Notes: a model not told the origin generated them from the sequence alone. A stretch of DNA of 47,152 nucleotides from Actinomyces sp. (GCF_030530635.1 NZ_JAUMUL010000020.1:1-47152), one strand, 5' to 3'; positions 16,076-25,226 are shown, counted from the first letter of the stretch. Made by a program: numbers and translations.

Positions 16076-18208
16076 ATGACCGATCCGAGCGACTCCCCAG
16101 TCCACGCGTCGACCCACGCCGACTCCGCGGCGGCCGGTTCCGGACAGGTCGTGCTGGCCGGCGTGTACGAGCCCGCCGCGGCCGACACCTCCGTGCGCCC
16201 TCAGGACGACCTCTTCCGCCACGCCAACGGAACCTGGCTGGCGACGACGACGATCCCCGCCGACCGCCCCGCCACCGGCTCCTTCCTGGTGCTTCGCGAC
16301 GCCGCCGAGGCCGCCTGCCGGGACATCCTGGAGGAGCTGGCCGCTTCCCCGTACGACGGCCTCCCGACCGACCCGTCGGCCAAGCTCGGTGCGCTGTACG
16401 CCGCGTTCCTGGACGCCGAGCACATTGATGAGCTGGGCGCGACTCCGCTCACCGTCGAGCTCGAGCCTGTACTCGCGGCGGCGGACAAGGAGGCGCTCGC
16501 CCACGCCCTGGGCGCGCGCCTGGCCGCCGGCTTCACCGGGCCGGTGGACATCGCCGTCGAGGTGGACCTGAACGATCCCGAGCGCTACACCACCTGGATG
16601 GCCCAGTCGGGACTGGGCCTGCCGGACGAGTCCTACTACCGGGAGGAGGACCGCGCCGAGATCCGGGAGGCCTATGTCGCTCACGTGGCGCGCATGCTGG
16701 CCCTGGCGGGTCTGCCGGAGCAGCTGGGAGCCGACGCTGATGCACTAGCCGAGCGCATCATGTCCCTGGAAACCGCCCTGGCGAAGGGGCACTGGGACCG
16801 AGTCGCCTGCCGCGACATCGAGAAGATCAACAACCCCACGACCTGGGAGGACCTGGTCGAATCCGCGCCCAGGTTCCCCTGGCAGCAGTGGTACGACGGC
16901 GTGGCCGAGGCGGCCGCGGCCGCCGGCGCGCAGCCGGGCGTGCTGCTGCAGGAGACGATCGTCGAGCAGCCCGACTACCTGCCCCATCTGGCACAGGTAT
17001 GGCAGGAGGCCTCTCTGGCGGATCTGCGTGCCTGGGTGACCTGGCACCTGGTGCACGGCCGCGCCACACTGCTGTCAAGCGAATTCGTGGAGGAGAACTT
17101 CGACTTCTACTCCCACACGCTGCAAGGCGTGGACGAGCTGCGGGCCCGCTGGAAGCGGGGTGTCGGTCTGATCGAGGGGACGCTGGGAGAGGCGCTGGGC
17201 GAGTTGTACGTGGCCCGACACTTCCCACCCACCCACAAGGCGCGCATGGAGCAGCTGGTCGCCCGCCTGATCGAGGCCTACCGGGCCTCGATCTCCGCAC
17301 TGGAGTGGATGAGCCCGGCAACCCGCGAGCGCGCCCTGGAGAAGCTGTCCCTGTTCACCCCGAAGATCGGCTACCCCGCCAAATGGCGCGACTACAGCGC
17401 CGTGACGGTGACACCCGGCGACGTGGTCGGCTCGGTACGCTCGGTGGAGGCCTGCGAGCTGGCCCGCGCCCTGCGCAAACTGGGAGGCCCGGTGGATCGC
17501 GATGAGTGGCACATGACCCCGCAGACGGTCAACGCCTACTACAACCCGACCATGAATGAGATCGTCTTCCCCGCTGCGATTCTACAGCCACCCTTCTTCG
17601 ACCCCGAGGCCGACGACGCCGTCAACTACGCCGGCATCGGCGCGGTGATCGGCCACGAGATCGGCCACGGCTTCGACGATCAGGGCTCCACCTTCGACGG
17701 GCACGGCAAGGTGACCGACTGGTGGACCGAGGCCGACCGGAAGGCCTTCGAGGCGCGCACTCAGGCTCTGATAGCGCAGTACAACGCCTACCGTCCGGCC
17801 GCACTCGTGGCGCGCGCCGAAGCCGACGGCGAGGACGTGAACAAGGTCCCCCACGTCAACGGCAAGCTCACGATCGGGGAGAACATCGGCGACCTGGGCG
17901 GACTGGGCATTGCGCTGAAGGCCTATGCGCTGGCGCTGGCCGACGCCGGCATCGATTCCGTGGCCGAGGCGCCGGTGCTAGACAATCTGACCGGCCTGGA
18001 GCGCTTCTTCTACTCCTGGGCGCGCATCTGGCGCAACAAGAGCCGCGACGACTACGCCGAGCTGCTGCTCACGATCGACCCGCACGCCCCCGCGGAGTTC
18101 CGCTGCAACGGGATCGTGCGCAACGTGGACGCCTTCTACGAGGCCTTCGGGGTGAGCCAGAACGATGCACTGTGGCTCGCCCCCGAGGAACGCGTGACCA
18201 TCTGGTGA
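16076..18208 (+). CDS. M13-family zinc metallopeptidase (PepO/neprilysin type)
   Basis: Zinc endopeptidase that cleaves oligopeptides. The 710-residue product has the family substrate-binding segment VNAYYNPTMNEIVFPA, the zinc motif HEIGH at residues 527-531 and the third ligand in ENIGDLGG (Glu602, with Asp606), ending in RVTIW. The eukaryotic C-terminal CxxW is replaced by xxxW, as in other bacterial PepO proteins. There is no signal peptide or membrane anchor: the N-terminus is polar and Ala/Ser/Asp rich, so the enzyme is probably cytoplasmic. It is monocistronic, divergent from rpiB and followed by a hairpin at 18311. PepN at 35.9 kb may share its peptide-degrading role. Confidence 0.94.
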   Translation: MTDPSDSPVHASTHADSAAAGSGQVVLAGVYEPAAADTSVRPQDDLFRHANGTWLATTTIPADRPATGSFLVLRDAAEAACRDILEELAASPYDGLPTDPSAKLGALYAAFLDAEHIDELGATPLTVELEPVLAAADKEALAHALGARLAAGFTGPVDIAVEVDLNDPERYTTWMAQSGLGLPDESYYREEDRAEIREAYVAHVARMLALAGLPEQLGADADALAERIMSLETALAKGHWDRVACRDIEKINNPTTWEDLVESAPRFPWQQWYDGVAEAAAAAGAQPGVLLQETIVEQPDYLPHLAQVWQEASLADLRAWVTWHLVHGRATLLSSEFVEENFDFYSHTLQGVDELRARWKRGVGLIEGTLGEALGELYVARHFPPTHKARMEQLVARLIEAYRASISALEWMSPATRERALEKLSLFTPKIGYPAKWRDYSAVTVTPGDVVGSVRSVEACELARALRKLGGPVDRDEWHMTPQTVNAYYNPTMNEIVFPAAILQPPFFDPEADDAVNYAGIGAVIGHEIGHGFDDQGSTFDGHGKVTDWWTEADRKAFEARTQALIAQYNAYRPAALVARAEADGEDVNKVPHVNGKLTIGENIGDLGGLGIALKAYALALADAGIDSVAEAPVLDNLTGLERFFYSWARIWRNKSRDDYAELLLTIDPHAPAEFRCNGIVRNVDAFYEAFGVSQNDALWLAPEERVTIW

Positions 18209-18310
18209 GACTGCGGGCCACACATATGCGCCGAACCGACGATCGTGATCTCTGCGTTGCCAGCCATGGGTCGATACTCCCCTCCGTGAGATACACGAGA
18301 GCCGCGCCAC

Positions 18311-18328
18311 ATGGGGACTTCTCCCCAT
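18311..18328. terminator. Hairpin downstream of the M13 peptidase gene
   Basis: A perfect 7-bp inverted repeat, ATGGGGA and TCCCCAT, with a CTTC tetraloop about 100 nt after the peptidase stop. No T-run follows, so termination is only probable. Confidence 0.45.
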
Positions 18329-18375
18329 CAACGCTCACACAAAACACAGGTTAACCGGGTCCTAGGTCCCACTTC

Positions 18376-18402
18376 TGTGACTGGTGTGACTGTTGTGAAG
18401 CC
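18376..18402. repeat. Three tandem 9-bp units beginning TGTGA
   Basis: TGTGACTGG, TGTGACTGT and TGTGAAGCC follow each other without gaps, about 125 nt before the start of the surface protein gene. Close-to-helical-turn direct repeats of this kind are typical binding sites for dimeric or stacked regulators, but no regulator can be named. Confidence 0.5.
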
Positions 18403-18527
18403 AGTCCGACCCCGAATTACAGCTGGATCACACGAGATGGGGTTGTCTCCAAACCGATATCCGTAGAGGCTGGTTCCAATCCGGCGCCACCCCGCGCCGT
18501 GCCTCGTCTATCCCATTTGGAGGATCT

Positions 18528-19514
18528 ATGCGTCTGGGACGCTCCATCACTACTCTCGGCGCCGTTGCCGCGCTCGTGGCCGGCGGTGTGGCCGTGTCCA
18601 CCCCCGCCGTCGCCGATACCACGGAGGACGGCTTCACGCTCGACGCCCCGTCCAGCCGCGTCGTCGACCCCGCCTCATCAATCACCGTGACCGGCTCCGG
18701 CTGCGGCACTTTAGAGAATCCCGGCAAGGTGGGCGTGTTCCTCACCAACAACAACCAGGGCACCACCTACTCCACTCCGGTGATCGTTGACGCCGGCGCC
18801 GACGGCACTTGGACCGCGACGCTGGACCTGTCCGCCGCCGTCGCCGAACTCGGCACCGACCCCAATGTCGACCCGTGGTTCGTCGCCGCGGCGTGCACCA
18901 CCTACAACGGTGCAACCAGCGGCACCGCCGGTGAGCAGCTCATCCTGGATGGGACGAGCTTTAACGGCTCCTACATCATCCACGGCTCCACCGCCGGTCA
19001 GCAGTCCTTCGAGATCACGGCCTCCGGCCTGACCCCGGGCGAGACCGTCAACAACACGCTGATCCGCCAGGGGGACGCCGACTCGGCCGACGTCACCCCC
19101 GTCGCCACTCTCGGCTCGGGTGTCGTGGACGCGAGCGGCAACTTCAACGGGACCTTCGCGGCCCCGTCCGTGCCGGACGGCACCTACGTGCTGCGCCTGG
19201 CCGGCGACCGCTACGGTGAGGGCGGCGACTCCGTTGCGCTGATCACCGTGACCAACGGCGTGTACGCCACCGCCGCGAGGTCGACCGACGACCCGAATGA
19301 CTCCGGCATCACCGGCAACAACGACCAGCCGAACAACAACCAGCCGAACAACACGGGCCAGAACGTCTCCGCGACCGTCGCCGCCACCGTTCCGGCGAAG
19401 GCCTCCGGCAAGGAGCTGGCCAAGACCGGTGGCGCGGGCCTGACACTCTCCATACTCGCGGCCGGTCTGCTCGCCTCCGGCGCCGTGGTGCTGCGCGCCC
19501 GCAGGCACGCCTGA
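18528..19514 (+). CDS. Sortase-anchored surface protein (LAKTG motif)
   Basis: A 328-residue secreted protein. It has a signal peptide with an Ala-rich core, probably cleaved after residue 29 (TPAVA|DT), and a Gly/Thr/Ser/Asp-rich beta-type ectodomain. A short Asn/Pro/Gln linker (about 260-280, with DQPNNNQPNN) precedes the C-terminal sorting signal LAKTG at 297-301, a hydrophobic helix and the basic tail RARRHA. LAXTG is the motif used by class E sortases of Actinobacteria. Two Cys pairs could form disulfides. GGAGG precedes the ATG by about 5 nt. The ligand or role is unknown. The LCP enzyme that follows may be functionally linked, since LCP proteins attach glycopolymers to the wall. Confidence 0.88.
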   Translation: MRLGRSITTLGAVAALVAGGVAVSTPAVADTTEDGFTLDAPSSRVVDPASSITVTGSGCGTLENPGKVGVFLTNNNQGTTYSTPVIVDAGADGTWTATLDLSAAVAELGTDPNVDPWFVAAACTTYNGATSGTAGEQLILDGTSFNGSYIIHGSTAGQQSFEITASGLTPGETVNNTLIRQGDADSADVTPVATLGSGVVDASGNFNGTFAAPSVPDGTYVLRLAGDRYGEGGDSVALITVTNGVYATAARSTDDPNDSGITGNNDQPNNNQPNNTGQNVSATVAATVPAKASGKELAKTGGAGLTLSILAAGLLASGAVVLRARRHA

Positions 19515-19533
19515 TCGCTGCTTCGTCTGCCGG

Positions 19534-20619
19534 GTGATGAGTTCATCTGACAACTCGCCCGCAGCGGCCGGCATGCTCACCCGCGCCCACCGGGCACTTT
19601 CCGCCTGGTGGGCGCGGGTGCGTGCATGGGGACGCAGGCGGCCCGGACTCGCCGTCGTCAGCGCCACCCTGGTCGCCCTCCTGGCCCTCGCAGCCGGTGA
19701 TCTCGGTCTGCTGTGGGCGCGCCTGGACCACTTCCAGGTCAACCTGCCGCACAGCCCGGCCAATGGCACCGTTATCGGGTCAAAGACCCCAAGCACCTGG
19801 CTGGTGATCGGTACCGACTCACGTACCTCCTTGCCCGACGGCCCCGCCCGCTACGGCGGCGTGGAAGATGTGGGCGAGCAGGCACGTGCCGATGTGGCCG
19901 CGCTGGTACAACCGACCGCCTCGGGCCTGAACGTACTGGTCCTGCCCCGGGACCTGACCGTGGCGCCGGGCCAGCTGTTCGATGAACGGCTGGCCACCTC
20001 CTTCCTGCAGGGCCCGCAGCACACCGTCGACGCCCTGTGCTCCGCCTACGGTGTGACCACCACCCATGTGGTCACCATAGATATGGCGCAGTTCGCCGGC
20101 ATCGTCGACGCCCTAGGAGGCGTCGATGTCGAAATCGACGAGCCGGTGCGCGACCCCTTCTCCGGACTGCAGATTGACGCCGCGGGCACCCACCGCCTCA
20201 GCGGTGTGGACGCCCTGGCACTGGTCCGCTCCCGCCACCCCGAAGTGGAGCGCGACGGGCAGTGGCTCGCACTTCCGGAGCAGGAGGGCGCCGAGCGGCG
20301 CAGCCACTTCACCGGCGTGGTAATGCGCGCCGTCATGTCGTCCCTGCGGGAGCGGGCGCGCAGTCCCCTGGCGCTGCAGTCGCTCGCCTGGTCCCTGACC
20401 GGGAATCTGGGAGTCGATGCCGGCACCGGCCTGCTGGACCTGGCCCGCCTGGCCCACACCGCACGCGCCGCCGCCGGCGGGAGTGGCGAGGCCGTCAACC
20501 TGGTGAATGTGCCCGCGGACCCGGTCGGGGAGGACTTCGCCGCACCACCCAACGAGCAGACCTATGCGACCCTGGCGGAGTACGGCTACACGCCCGGCAC
20601 CTGCACCCCCACCGACTGA
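19534..20619 (+). CDS. LytR-CpsA-Psr (LCP) family wall-polymer transferase
   Basis: LCP enzymes transfer undecaprenyl-linked glycopolymers to peptidoglycan, outside the membrane; in Actinomyces an LCP enzyme also glycosylates a surface protein. The 361-residue product has a cytoplasmic N-terminus, one transmembrane helix (about 38-58) and the LCP domain with TWLVIGTDSRT, ADVAALVQP, LVLPRDLTV, GGVDVEIDEPVRD and GTHRLSGVDALALVRSRH. These contain the catalytic-type Arg and Asp residues that bind the lipid pyrophosphate. GTG at 19534 or ATG at 19537 is the start. It sits 19 nt after the LAXTG gene, so cotranscription is likely. Confidence 0.9.
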   Translation: MMSSSDNSPAAAGMLTRAHRALSAWWARVRAWGRRRPGLAVVSATLVALLALAAGDLGLLWARLDHFQVNLPHSPANGTVIGSKTPSTWLVIGTDSRTSLPDGPARYGGVEDVGEQARADVAALVQPTASGLNVLVLPRDLTVAPGQLFDERLATSFLQGPQHTVDALCSAYGVTTTHVVTIDMAQFAGIVDALGGVDVEIDEPVRDPFSGLQIDAAGTHRLSGVDALALVRSRHPEVERDGQWLALPEQEGAERRSHFTGVVMRAVMSSLRERARSPLALQSLAWSLTGNLGVDAGTGLLDLARLAHTARAAAGGSGEAVNLVNVPADPVGEDFAAPPNEQTYATLAEYGYTPGTCTPTD

Positions 20620-20622
20620 CTC

Positions 20623-20666
20623 GCCGAGATCGGTAGAAGTTACATGCCGAGATCGGTAGAAGTCAC
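20623..20666. repeat. Tandem repeat, two 21-bp units at 23-bp period (copy 1)
   Basis: CCGAGATCGGTAGAAGTTAC is followed 23 nt later by the same sequence with one substitution (AGTCAC). It fills most of the 74-nt gap between the convergent LCP and glycerate kinase genes. A second locus with the same repeat is at 38522. Confidence 0.85.
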
Positions 20667-20693
20667 GCGCAGCTGCCCCGCACCGGCTGGGGA

Positions 20694-21797
20694 TCAGCGC
20701 CGCAGGTAGTCGCCGACGGCGCGGCGCAGGTTCTCCTGGCCGTGACGCAGCGCCTCGGCCAGGGGCTCGTCCGGCGGGCCGACTTTGACCAGGTCGCTCA
20801 CCCCGTGCTCGAGCAGGTTCTCCGCCCCATCCTTGATGCGCCCGGCGAAGACGACACAGGGCACGCCTGCCTCGGCCGCGACCCTGGCCACCCCCGCGGG
20901 CGTCTTTCCCGCCAGGGTCTGGGCATCCACCGATCCCTCCCCCGTAAGCACGAGGTCCGCCCCAGCAGCGGCATCGGCCAGGCCCACCGCGCGAGCCACC
21001 AGTTCCACTCCGGGCTCGAGCTGTGCCCCAAGGAAGGCTCGCAGGGCGAAGCCCAGGCCCCCCGCCGCACCGGCACCGGGATCGGATGCCTCCGCCTCGT
21101 GACCCGATATCCGGGCGACGTGGGCCAGGGCGCGATCAAGGACCGGCGCCATATCGGGGTCGACGCCCTTCTGGGGACCGAACACGGCGGTGGCGCCGTC
21201 GGGTCCGGTCAGCGGGTTGGTCACGTCGCAGGCGACGTGAATTCGGGTCTGAGCGAGTTCCGCAGGCAGACCCGTCAGGTCGACGGCGGTGATCCGCTCG
21301 AACCGATCGGGGTAGGGAGCGACGGATTCCCCGGCGGCGTCGAGCAGCCGCGCACCCAGCGCGGTGAGCATGCCCATGCCCGCGTCGTTGGTCGCCGACC
21401 CGCCGATGCCCAGCACGATCGTGCGGACCCCACGGGAGACGGCGTCCTTGAGGAGTAGTCCCAACCCGACAGTGTTGGAACGCAGCACGTCCCGATCCTT
21501 CGGGTCGATGTGCTCCAGGCCGGCGCAACTGGCCGCATCCATCACGGCGCGGGTGCCGTCGATGCCGTACGCCGCACTAATGGGGCGTCCCAGGGCGTCC
21601 ACGGCCGGCACCTCGACGAACTCGGCGCCCCAGGCGGCGGTAACCGCATCCACGAAGCCCTCACCACCATCGGACATGGGCACCATGACCGTCTCGGCGT
21701 CGGGGTGCACGTCATACACCCCCCGCCGCATGGCCTCGGCGGCCTGCAGGGCCGTCATATTCTCCTTGAAGGAGTCGGGTGCCAATATGAGTTTCAT
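20694..21797 (-). CDS. glxK: Glycerate kinase (GlxK/GarK family)
   Basis: Phosphorylates D-glycerate with ATP; bacterial members of this family mostly make 2-phosphoglycerate. The 367-residue product has the family landmarks: MKLILAPDSFKENMTA at the N-terminus, PMSDGGEGFVDA, VLGIGGSATNDAGMGML, the DVTNPLTGPDGA segment and VLTGEGSVDAQTLAGKTPAGVA. The start at 21797 has AAGGAGGG about 7 nt upstream. It is the last gene of the first catabolic operon, 44 nt after the 2-hydroxyacid dehydrogenase. That dehydrogenase would supply glycerate, so the pair forms a hydroxypyruvate- or semialdehyde-to-glycolysis exit. Confidence 0.94.
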   Translation of the reverse strand: MKLILAPDSFKENMTALQAAEAMRRGVYDVHPDAETVMVPMSDGGEGFVDAVTAAWGAEFVEVPAVDALGRPISAAYGIDGTRAVMDAASCAGLEHIDPKDRDVLRSNTVGLGLLLKDAVSRGVRTIVLGIGGSATNDAGMGMLTALGARLLDAAGESVAPYPDRFERITAVDLTGLPAELAQTRIHVACDVTNPLTGPDGATAVFGPQKGVDPDMAPVLDRALAHVARISGHEAEASDPGAGAAGGLGFALRAFLGAQLEPGVELVARAVGLADAAAGADLVLTGEGSVDAQTLAGKTPAGVARVAAEAGVPCVVFAGRIKDGAENLLEHGVSDLVKVGPPDEPLAEALRHGQENLRRAVGDYLRR

Positions 21798-21841
21798 GGT
21801 ACGGCCCTCCTTGGCCATGGTGGCGGGGTCCCGGCCTCGCC

Positions 21842-22846
21842 TCAAACGGTGGTTACGGGAGTGAGTGGTTCCCGCCCGGCGAGTACGGCCATGACATTAT
21901 CGACCGCCAGGCGGCACATGCGGTCGCGAGTCGCCTCGCCGGCGCTGGCCGTATGCGGTGTCAACACGACCTGCGGCCGGGCGACCAGCTCCGGATTGAC
22001 GTGCGGCTCGCCCTCAAAGGTGTCGATGGCAGCGCCGCGCAGGTGCCCGGAGTCGATCGCCTCCATCAGTGCCTGCTCGTCAACGATGCCCCCGCGGGCG
22101 CAATTGACCAGGTAGGCGCCCGGCTTCATGAGTGCGAGCGTCTCGGCGTTGATCAGGTGCCGGGTCGAGGGCAGCAGCGGCACGTGCAGCGTCACCACGT
22201 CCGCGGCTGCCAGCAACTCCTCCTGGGTTACGATCTCCACCCCGTCCACGCTGCTGCCCAGCGGGCGGGTGGCGTCGGCGGCAATCACCCGCATGTCGAA
22301 GGCCAGAGCACGCCGGGCCACCGCCCGTCCGATGCGGCCCAGGCCGATGATGCCCAGGGTGGCGCCAGCGGAGACGTCCAGGCCGACGAACATCCGCGGC
22401 CCCCACACCCAGTCGTTTCCCTCACGGATGAAGCGGTCGGCCTCGACGATGCGCCGGCCCAGCGCGAGGATCAGGGCGAAGGTGTGGTCCGCAGTGGCGC
22501 CGTCCAGGACACCGGGCGTGTTGGTGATCGTGACCCCGTGGCGGGCGGCGGCGTCCAGGTCGATATTGTCGTATCCGACAGCCACATTCGCCACCACCTT
22601 CAGGTTCGGGCCGGCCGCGATGAAGAACTCCTCGTCGATGCGCTCGGTGAGCGTGACGATGACGGCGTCCTTGCCGGCGACCCGGTCCAGCAGTTCCGCC
22701 CGGGCGGGCGGCGCCTCCTGGCCGACGTCGAAGGTCGGATCGCTGTGGGTGGTGAGCTCGTGGGTGACGGAATCGGTCAGCAACCGGGCGACATATACGG
22801 ACCTGGTCGGCTTCATGTTCTCCACACTATTGGTTGAATCGGTCAT
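21842..22846 (-). CDS. D-2-hydroxyacid dehydrogenase, probably hydroxypyruvate/glyoxylate reductase
   Basis: NAD(P)H-dependent reductase of 2-keto acids. The 334-residue product has the nucleotide fold GIIGLGRIGRAV (GLGRIG at 168-173) and the family catalytic triad Arg251 (NCARGGIVDE), Glu280 (TFEGEPHVNP) and His298 (LTPHTASAG). The substrate cannot be set by sequence alone. The glyoxylate/hydroxypyruvate reductase subgroup and the adjacent glycerate kinase favour hydroxypyruvate to D-glycerate. It lies 50 nt after the FGGY kinase. An in-frame ATG at codon 11 (22816) is a possible shorter start. Confidence 0.88.
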   Translation of the reverse strand: MTDSTNSVENMKPTRSVYVARLLTDSVTHELTTHSDPTFDVGQEAPPARAELLDRVAGKDAVIVTLTERIDEEFFIAAGPNLKVVANVAVGYDNIDLDAAARHGVTITNTPGVLDGATADHTFALILALGRRIVEADRFIREGNDWVWGPRMFVGLDVSAGATLGIIGLGRIGRAVARRALAFDMRVIAADATRPLGSSVDGVEIVTQEELLAAADVVTLHVPLLPSTRHLINAETLALMKPGAYLVNCARGGIVDEQALMEAIDSGHLRGAAIDTFEGEPHVNPELVARPQVVLTPHTASAGEATRDRMCRLAVDNVMAVLAGREPLTPVTTV

Positions 22847-22896
22847 GAGTAAGTCCTTCCGGATGATTCAGGAATCGGCATTGAGGTCGCTCCGGG

Positions 22897-24357
22897 TCAC
22901 AGCTGCGGCAGGATCTCCCGTCCGGTGGCGGCACACCAGGAGGCGCGGAAGGCGTCCCAGCGGTCGTCGTTGATAGCCACCCAGTCCGGTCGTGGAGACA
23001 CCCGACGGGAGGCGACCTCCGGCAAGACCAGGCCGGCGGCGGTGGCGCCGCACATACCTGCCGCCCCGATGGCCGGAAGGTAGGACTCGTCCACCAGATC
23101 CAGGTCGGCGTCCAGGATGTCGGCGAGCATCTGTGGGAAGGATTCATCGGCCCCGAAGGCGCCGGTGACATAGATCGAGCCCGCGCCCTTGGGCACACAG
23201 GAGCCGAGCACCATGCGGTCTACCAGCAGTACGCCGTCGACGATGCCGCGCGCCACCTGCACCCGGCTGGTCTCGCGGGTGATGTCGATCAGCCGGGCGC
23301 AGGGAGCCTCGAACCACAACGGCCCCCGTTCCCGCATGATGTGGGGGATGAAGAACGGGGCCGTCACCGCATCCTCGCGCGAAATGTCGTAGGCGGTGCG
23401 AATCATGTCGGCCACACCGCCGCCGTCACCCCCGAAGCCGGCCACCAGTGCCCCGGTGGACAGCGCGTCACCACCGTTGGTGACCCCGTTTATCAGCCAC
23501 TCCCCCGGCCGGTTGCCGCAGCGCTGCAGGGCGGTGGCCCGCGTGTCCGGCGCGTCCAGGCAGGAGTTGATGACGTGGGTGGTGCCCATGATGAAGAAGG
23601 GCTTGGTGCCGGGACGGGTGCCCAGGGCGTAGGAGGCGGCCGGGGTGTCCGCCGAGCCGACCGACACGGGGATGTCGGCGGGCAGGCCGAAGTCGGCGGC
23701 CGCCTCGGGCGTGACGGTACCGAGAATGTCCACCGCGTGTTTGATTGGCGGGAGCGTGCCCGGGTCGATCTCGAGCAGGTCGACCGTCTCCTGAATCCAC
23801 CCCCGCTCCGGCTCCAGCGTGTTGAAGATGCCGGAGTAGGAGGCCTGAGTGGGGTCCAGAGCGGTCCGGCCCGTGATTCGGGCGCCGAGCCAGGTGCCGG
23901 CCATGCCGAAGGTGTCCATGCGCACGAAGGCATCGGCGTCATGGTTGCGCAGATAGGGGTGGGCCAGGGCCATGAAAGTCGACTGCGAGGGGTGGTTCCC
24001 CGTGGCCGCCACGGCTCGCTCCGAGCGCCGCTGCGAGTACTGGTTGAAGTAGTAGCGCAGGATGTTGTTGTCCCACACCACCCCCAGTCCGCAGGCCCTC
24101 CCCGCCGCGTCCAGGGGGACGGCGACCGGGCAGTGGACGTCGATGCCGACGCCGGCGGCACCGGCCAGGGCCGGCCCCAGCTCCGCCAGTGCACCGCGGA
24201 TTGATTGCTCCCACGCCCCCGGGTCTACGCGGCCCTGCACCGAGCGGGAGCGCGGGTGGGCGCAGCGGGCCCGGGCGATCACCTCACCTCCGGAGTCGAC
24301 GACGACGGCCTTGGTGGCCGAGGTCCCCAGGTCGATTCCGACGAATGTGCTCATCAT
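22897..24357 (-). CDS. FGGY-family carbohydrate kinase of unknown substrate
   Basis: ATP-dependent sugar kinase, 486 residues. The N-terminal FGGY domain begins FVGIDLGTSATKAVVVD (phosphate-binding loop). The C-terminal domain holds MGTTHVINSC and YVTGAFGADESFPQMLADILD, the second phosphate loop and adenosine site. The family includes kinases for xylulose, gluconate, ribulose, erythritol and AI-2, and I cannot place this member securely. Two ATGs are adjacent: GGAGG is 4 nt before the first (24357) and 7 nt before the second (24354), which is the better spaced. It is 41 nt downstream of the aldolase, so it most likely makes the phosphorylated substrate the aldolase cleaves. Confidence 0.9.
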   Translation of the reverse strand: MMSTFVGIDLGTSATKAVVVDSGGEVIARARCAHPRSRSVQGRVDPGAWEQSIRGALAELGPALAGAAGVGIDVHCPVAVPLDAAGRACGLGVVWDNNILRYYFNQYSQRRSERAVAATGNHPSQSTFMALAHPYLRNHDADAFVRMDTFGMAGTWLGARITGRTALDPTQASYSGIFNTLEPERGWIQETVDLLEIDPGTLPPIKHAVDILGTVTPEAAADFGLPADIPVSVGSADTPAASYALGTRPGTKPFFIMGTTHVINSCLDAPDTRATALQRCGNRPGEWLINGVTNGGDALSTGALVAGFGGDGGGVADMIRTAYDISREDAVTAPFFIPHIMRERGPLWFEAPCARLIDITRETSRVQVARGIVDGVLLVDRMVLGSCVPKGAGSIYVTGAFGADESFPQMLADILDADLDLVDESYLPAIGAAGMCGATAAGLVLPEVASRRVSPRPDWVAINDDRWDAFRASWCAATGREILPQL

Positions 24358-24398
24358 TGAACCTCCGTCCTGTCTTGTCCTGCCGAAGCCGACGGCCG

Positions 24399-25226
24399 TC
24401 AGGCCAGCAGCTCGGCCGCCTGGGAGGGGGCGGCGCCGTCGTGCACCACGGCCTTGAGGGCCCGCACCATCTTGCCGGGGTCCTCGGCCTGCCAGATGTT
24501 GCGCCCGCAGGTCATGCCCACGCCGCCGGCCTCCATGACCGCGGCGGCCTGCTCCAGGACGTTGATGGGCTTGGGGGCGGGGGCACCACCGGCGGCGACG
24601 ACGGGTGTGGGGACGGCGTCGACGACCTGCTTGAACTCGGCTGCGGAACCGGTGTACCAGGTCTTGACAATGTCGGTTCCGCACTCGGCGGCCGCGCGGG
24701 CGGCGTAGACGACGGATTCGGTGGAGCCCTTGCGATCTCCCCACAGCTCCCCGGAGGGGTAGGCGTGGCAGATGACCGGCATCCCCCACTTGTGGGCCTC
24801 CTCGGTGGTGGCTGACATCATCTCCAGCATGGCCACCTGGTGCTCCGAGCCGGCGGAGATGCCGATGGCCAGCGCATCGGCCCCCAGGCGGATGGCGTCG
24901 TGGACGGAAGCAACCGTGGCGTCGTAGGTGGGGTGGAAGTCGACGCAGAAGGTTGAGCCCTTGATGATGAGCGGGACCTTGACGTCGTTGTCCCACAGCA
25001 GGTGGCCGGCGATGCCCTTGAACACGGTGAAGGCGTCCGGCTCTGCGGCGATGATCCGGTTGAAGGTGTGTTTGATGTCGGCCAGGCGCGGGGCCACCCC
25101 GCGGGGGACGGCCTGGTCCAGGGCCACCGACATCATGCGGCCATCCGCGCCGAGCAGACGGCGCAGGCGCAGCTGGCGGCCGAGGGCGGGGGTGGTGCCG
25201 ACGGGGTTGAGAGAGTAGACGGACAT
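24399..25226 (-). CDS. Class I aldolase of the DeoC/FbaB/LsrF superfamily
   Basis: Schiff-base aldolase or thiolase, 275 residues, (beta/alpha)8 fold. Landmarks: SVALDQAV (Asp37), LIIKGSTFCVDFHPTYDAT, GADALAIGISAGSEHQ, the Schiff-base lysine Lys188 in GTDIVKTWYTG, the VVAAGGAPAPKPINVL phosphate-binding strand and GGVGMTCGRNIWQ. The pattern is closest to the LsrF/FbaB/YihT group, in which DHAP or another phosphoketone is a product. The ribosome-binding site is AAGGAGAAGCACC before the ATG. Upstream a strong intercistronic hairpin (25249-25271) separates it from the dehydrogenase gene. Its substrate should be the product of the FGGY kinase. Confidence 0.88.
   Translation of the reverse strand: MSVYSLNPVGTTPALGRQLRLRRLLGADGRMMSVALDQAVPRGVAPRLADIKHTFNRIIAAEPDAFTVFKGIAGHLLWDNDVKVPLIIKGSTFCVDFHPTYDATVASVHDAIRLGADALAIGISAGSEHQVAMLEMMSATTEEAHKWGMPVICHAYPSGELWGDRKGSTESVVYAARAAAECGTDIVKTWYTGSAAEFKQVVDAVPTPVVAAGGAPAPKPINVLEQAAAVMEAGGVGMTCGRNIWQAEDPGKMVRALKAVVHDGAAPSQAAELLA

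Larger units (their letters stand above)
18209..18527. other. Intergenic region upstream of the LAXTG surface protein
   Basis: These 319 nt hold no ORF I can support. They contain the hairpin at 18311-18328, three tandem TGTGA-starting 9-mers at 18376-18402 and a GGAGG just before the ATG at 18528. I see no convincing -10/-35 pair. Confidence 0.6.

Noticed and set aside
18711..19796. 361-residue antisense frame over the LAXTG surface gene
   Set aside because: Gly/Arg-rich with no recognisable domain; the plus strand has a signal peptide and sorting signal.
24357..24399. Naming the aldolase-kinase pair lsrF-lsrK (AI-2 processing)
   Set aside because: No LsrB, LsrG or LsrR partner is present, and the dehydrogenase, reductase and glycerate kinase do not belong to that pathway. 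The family resemblance is too broad for the name.
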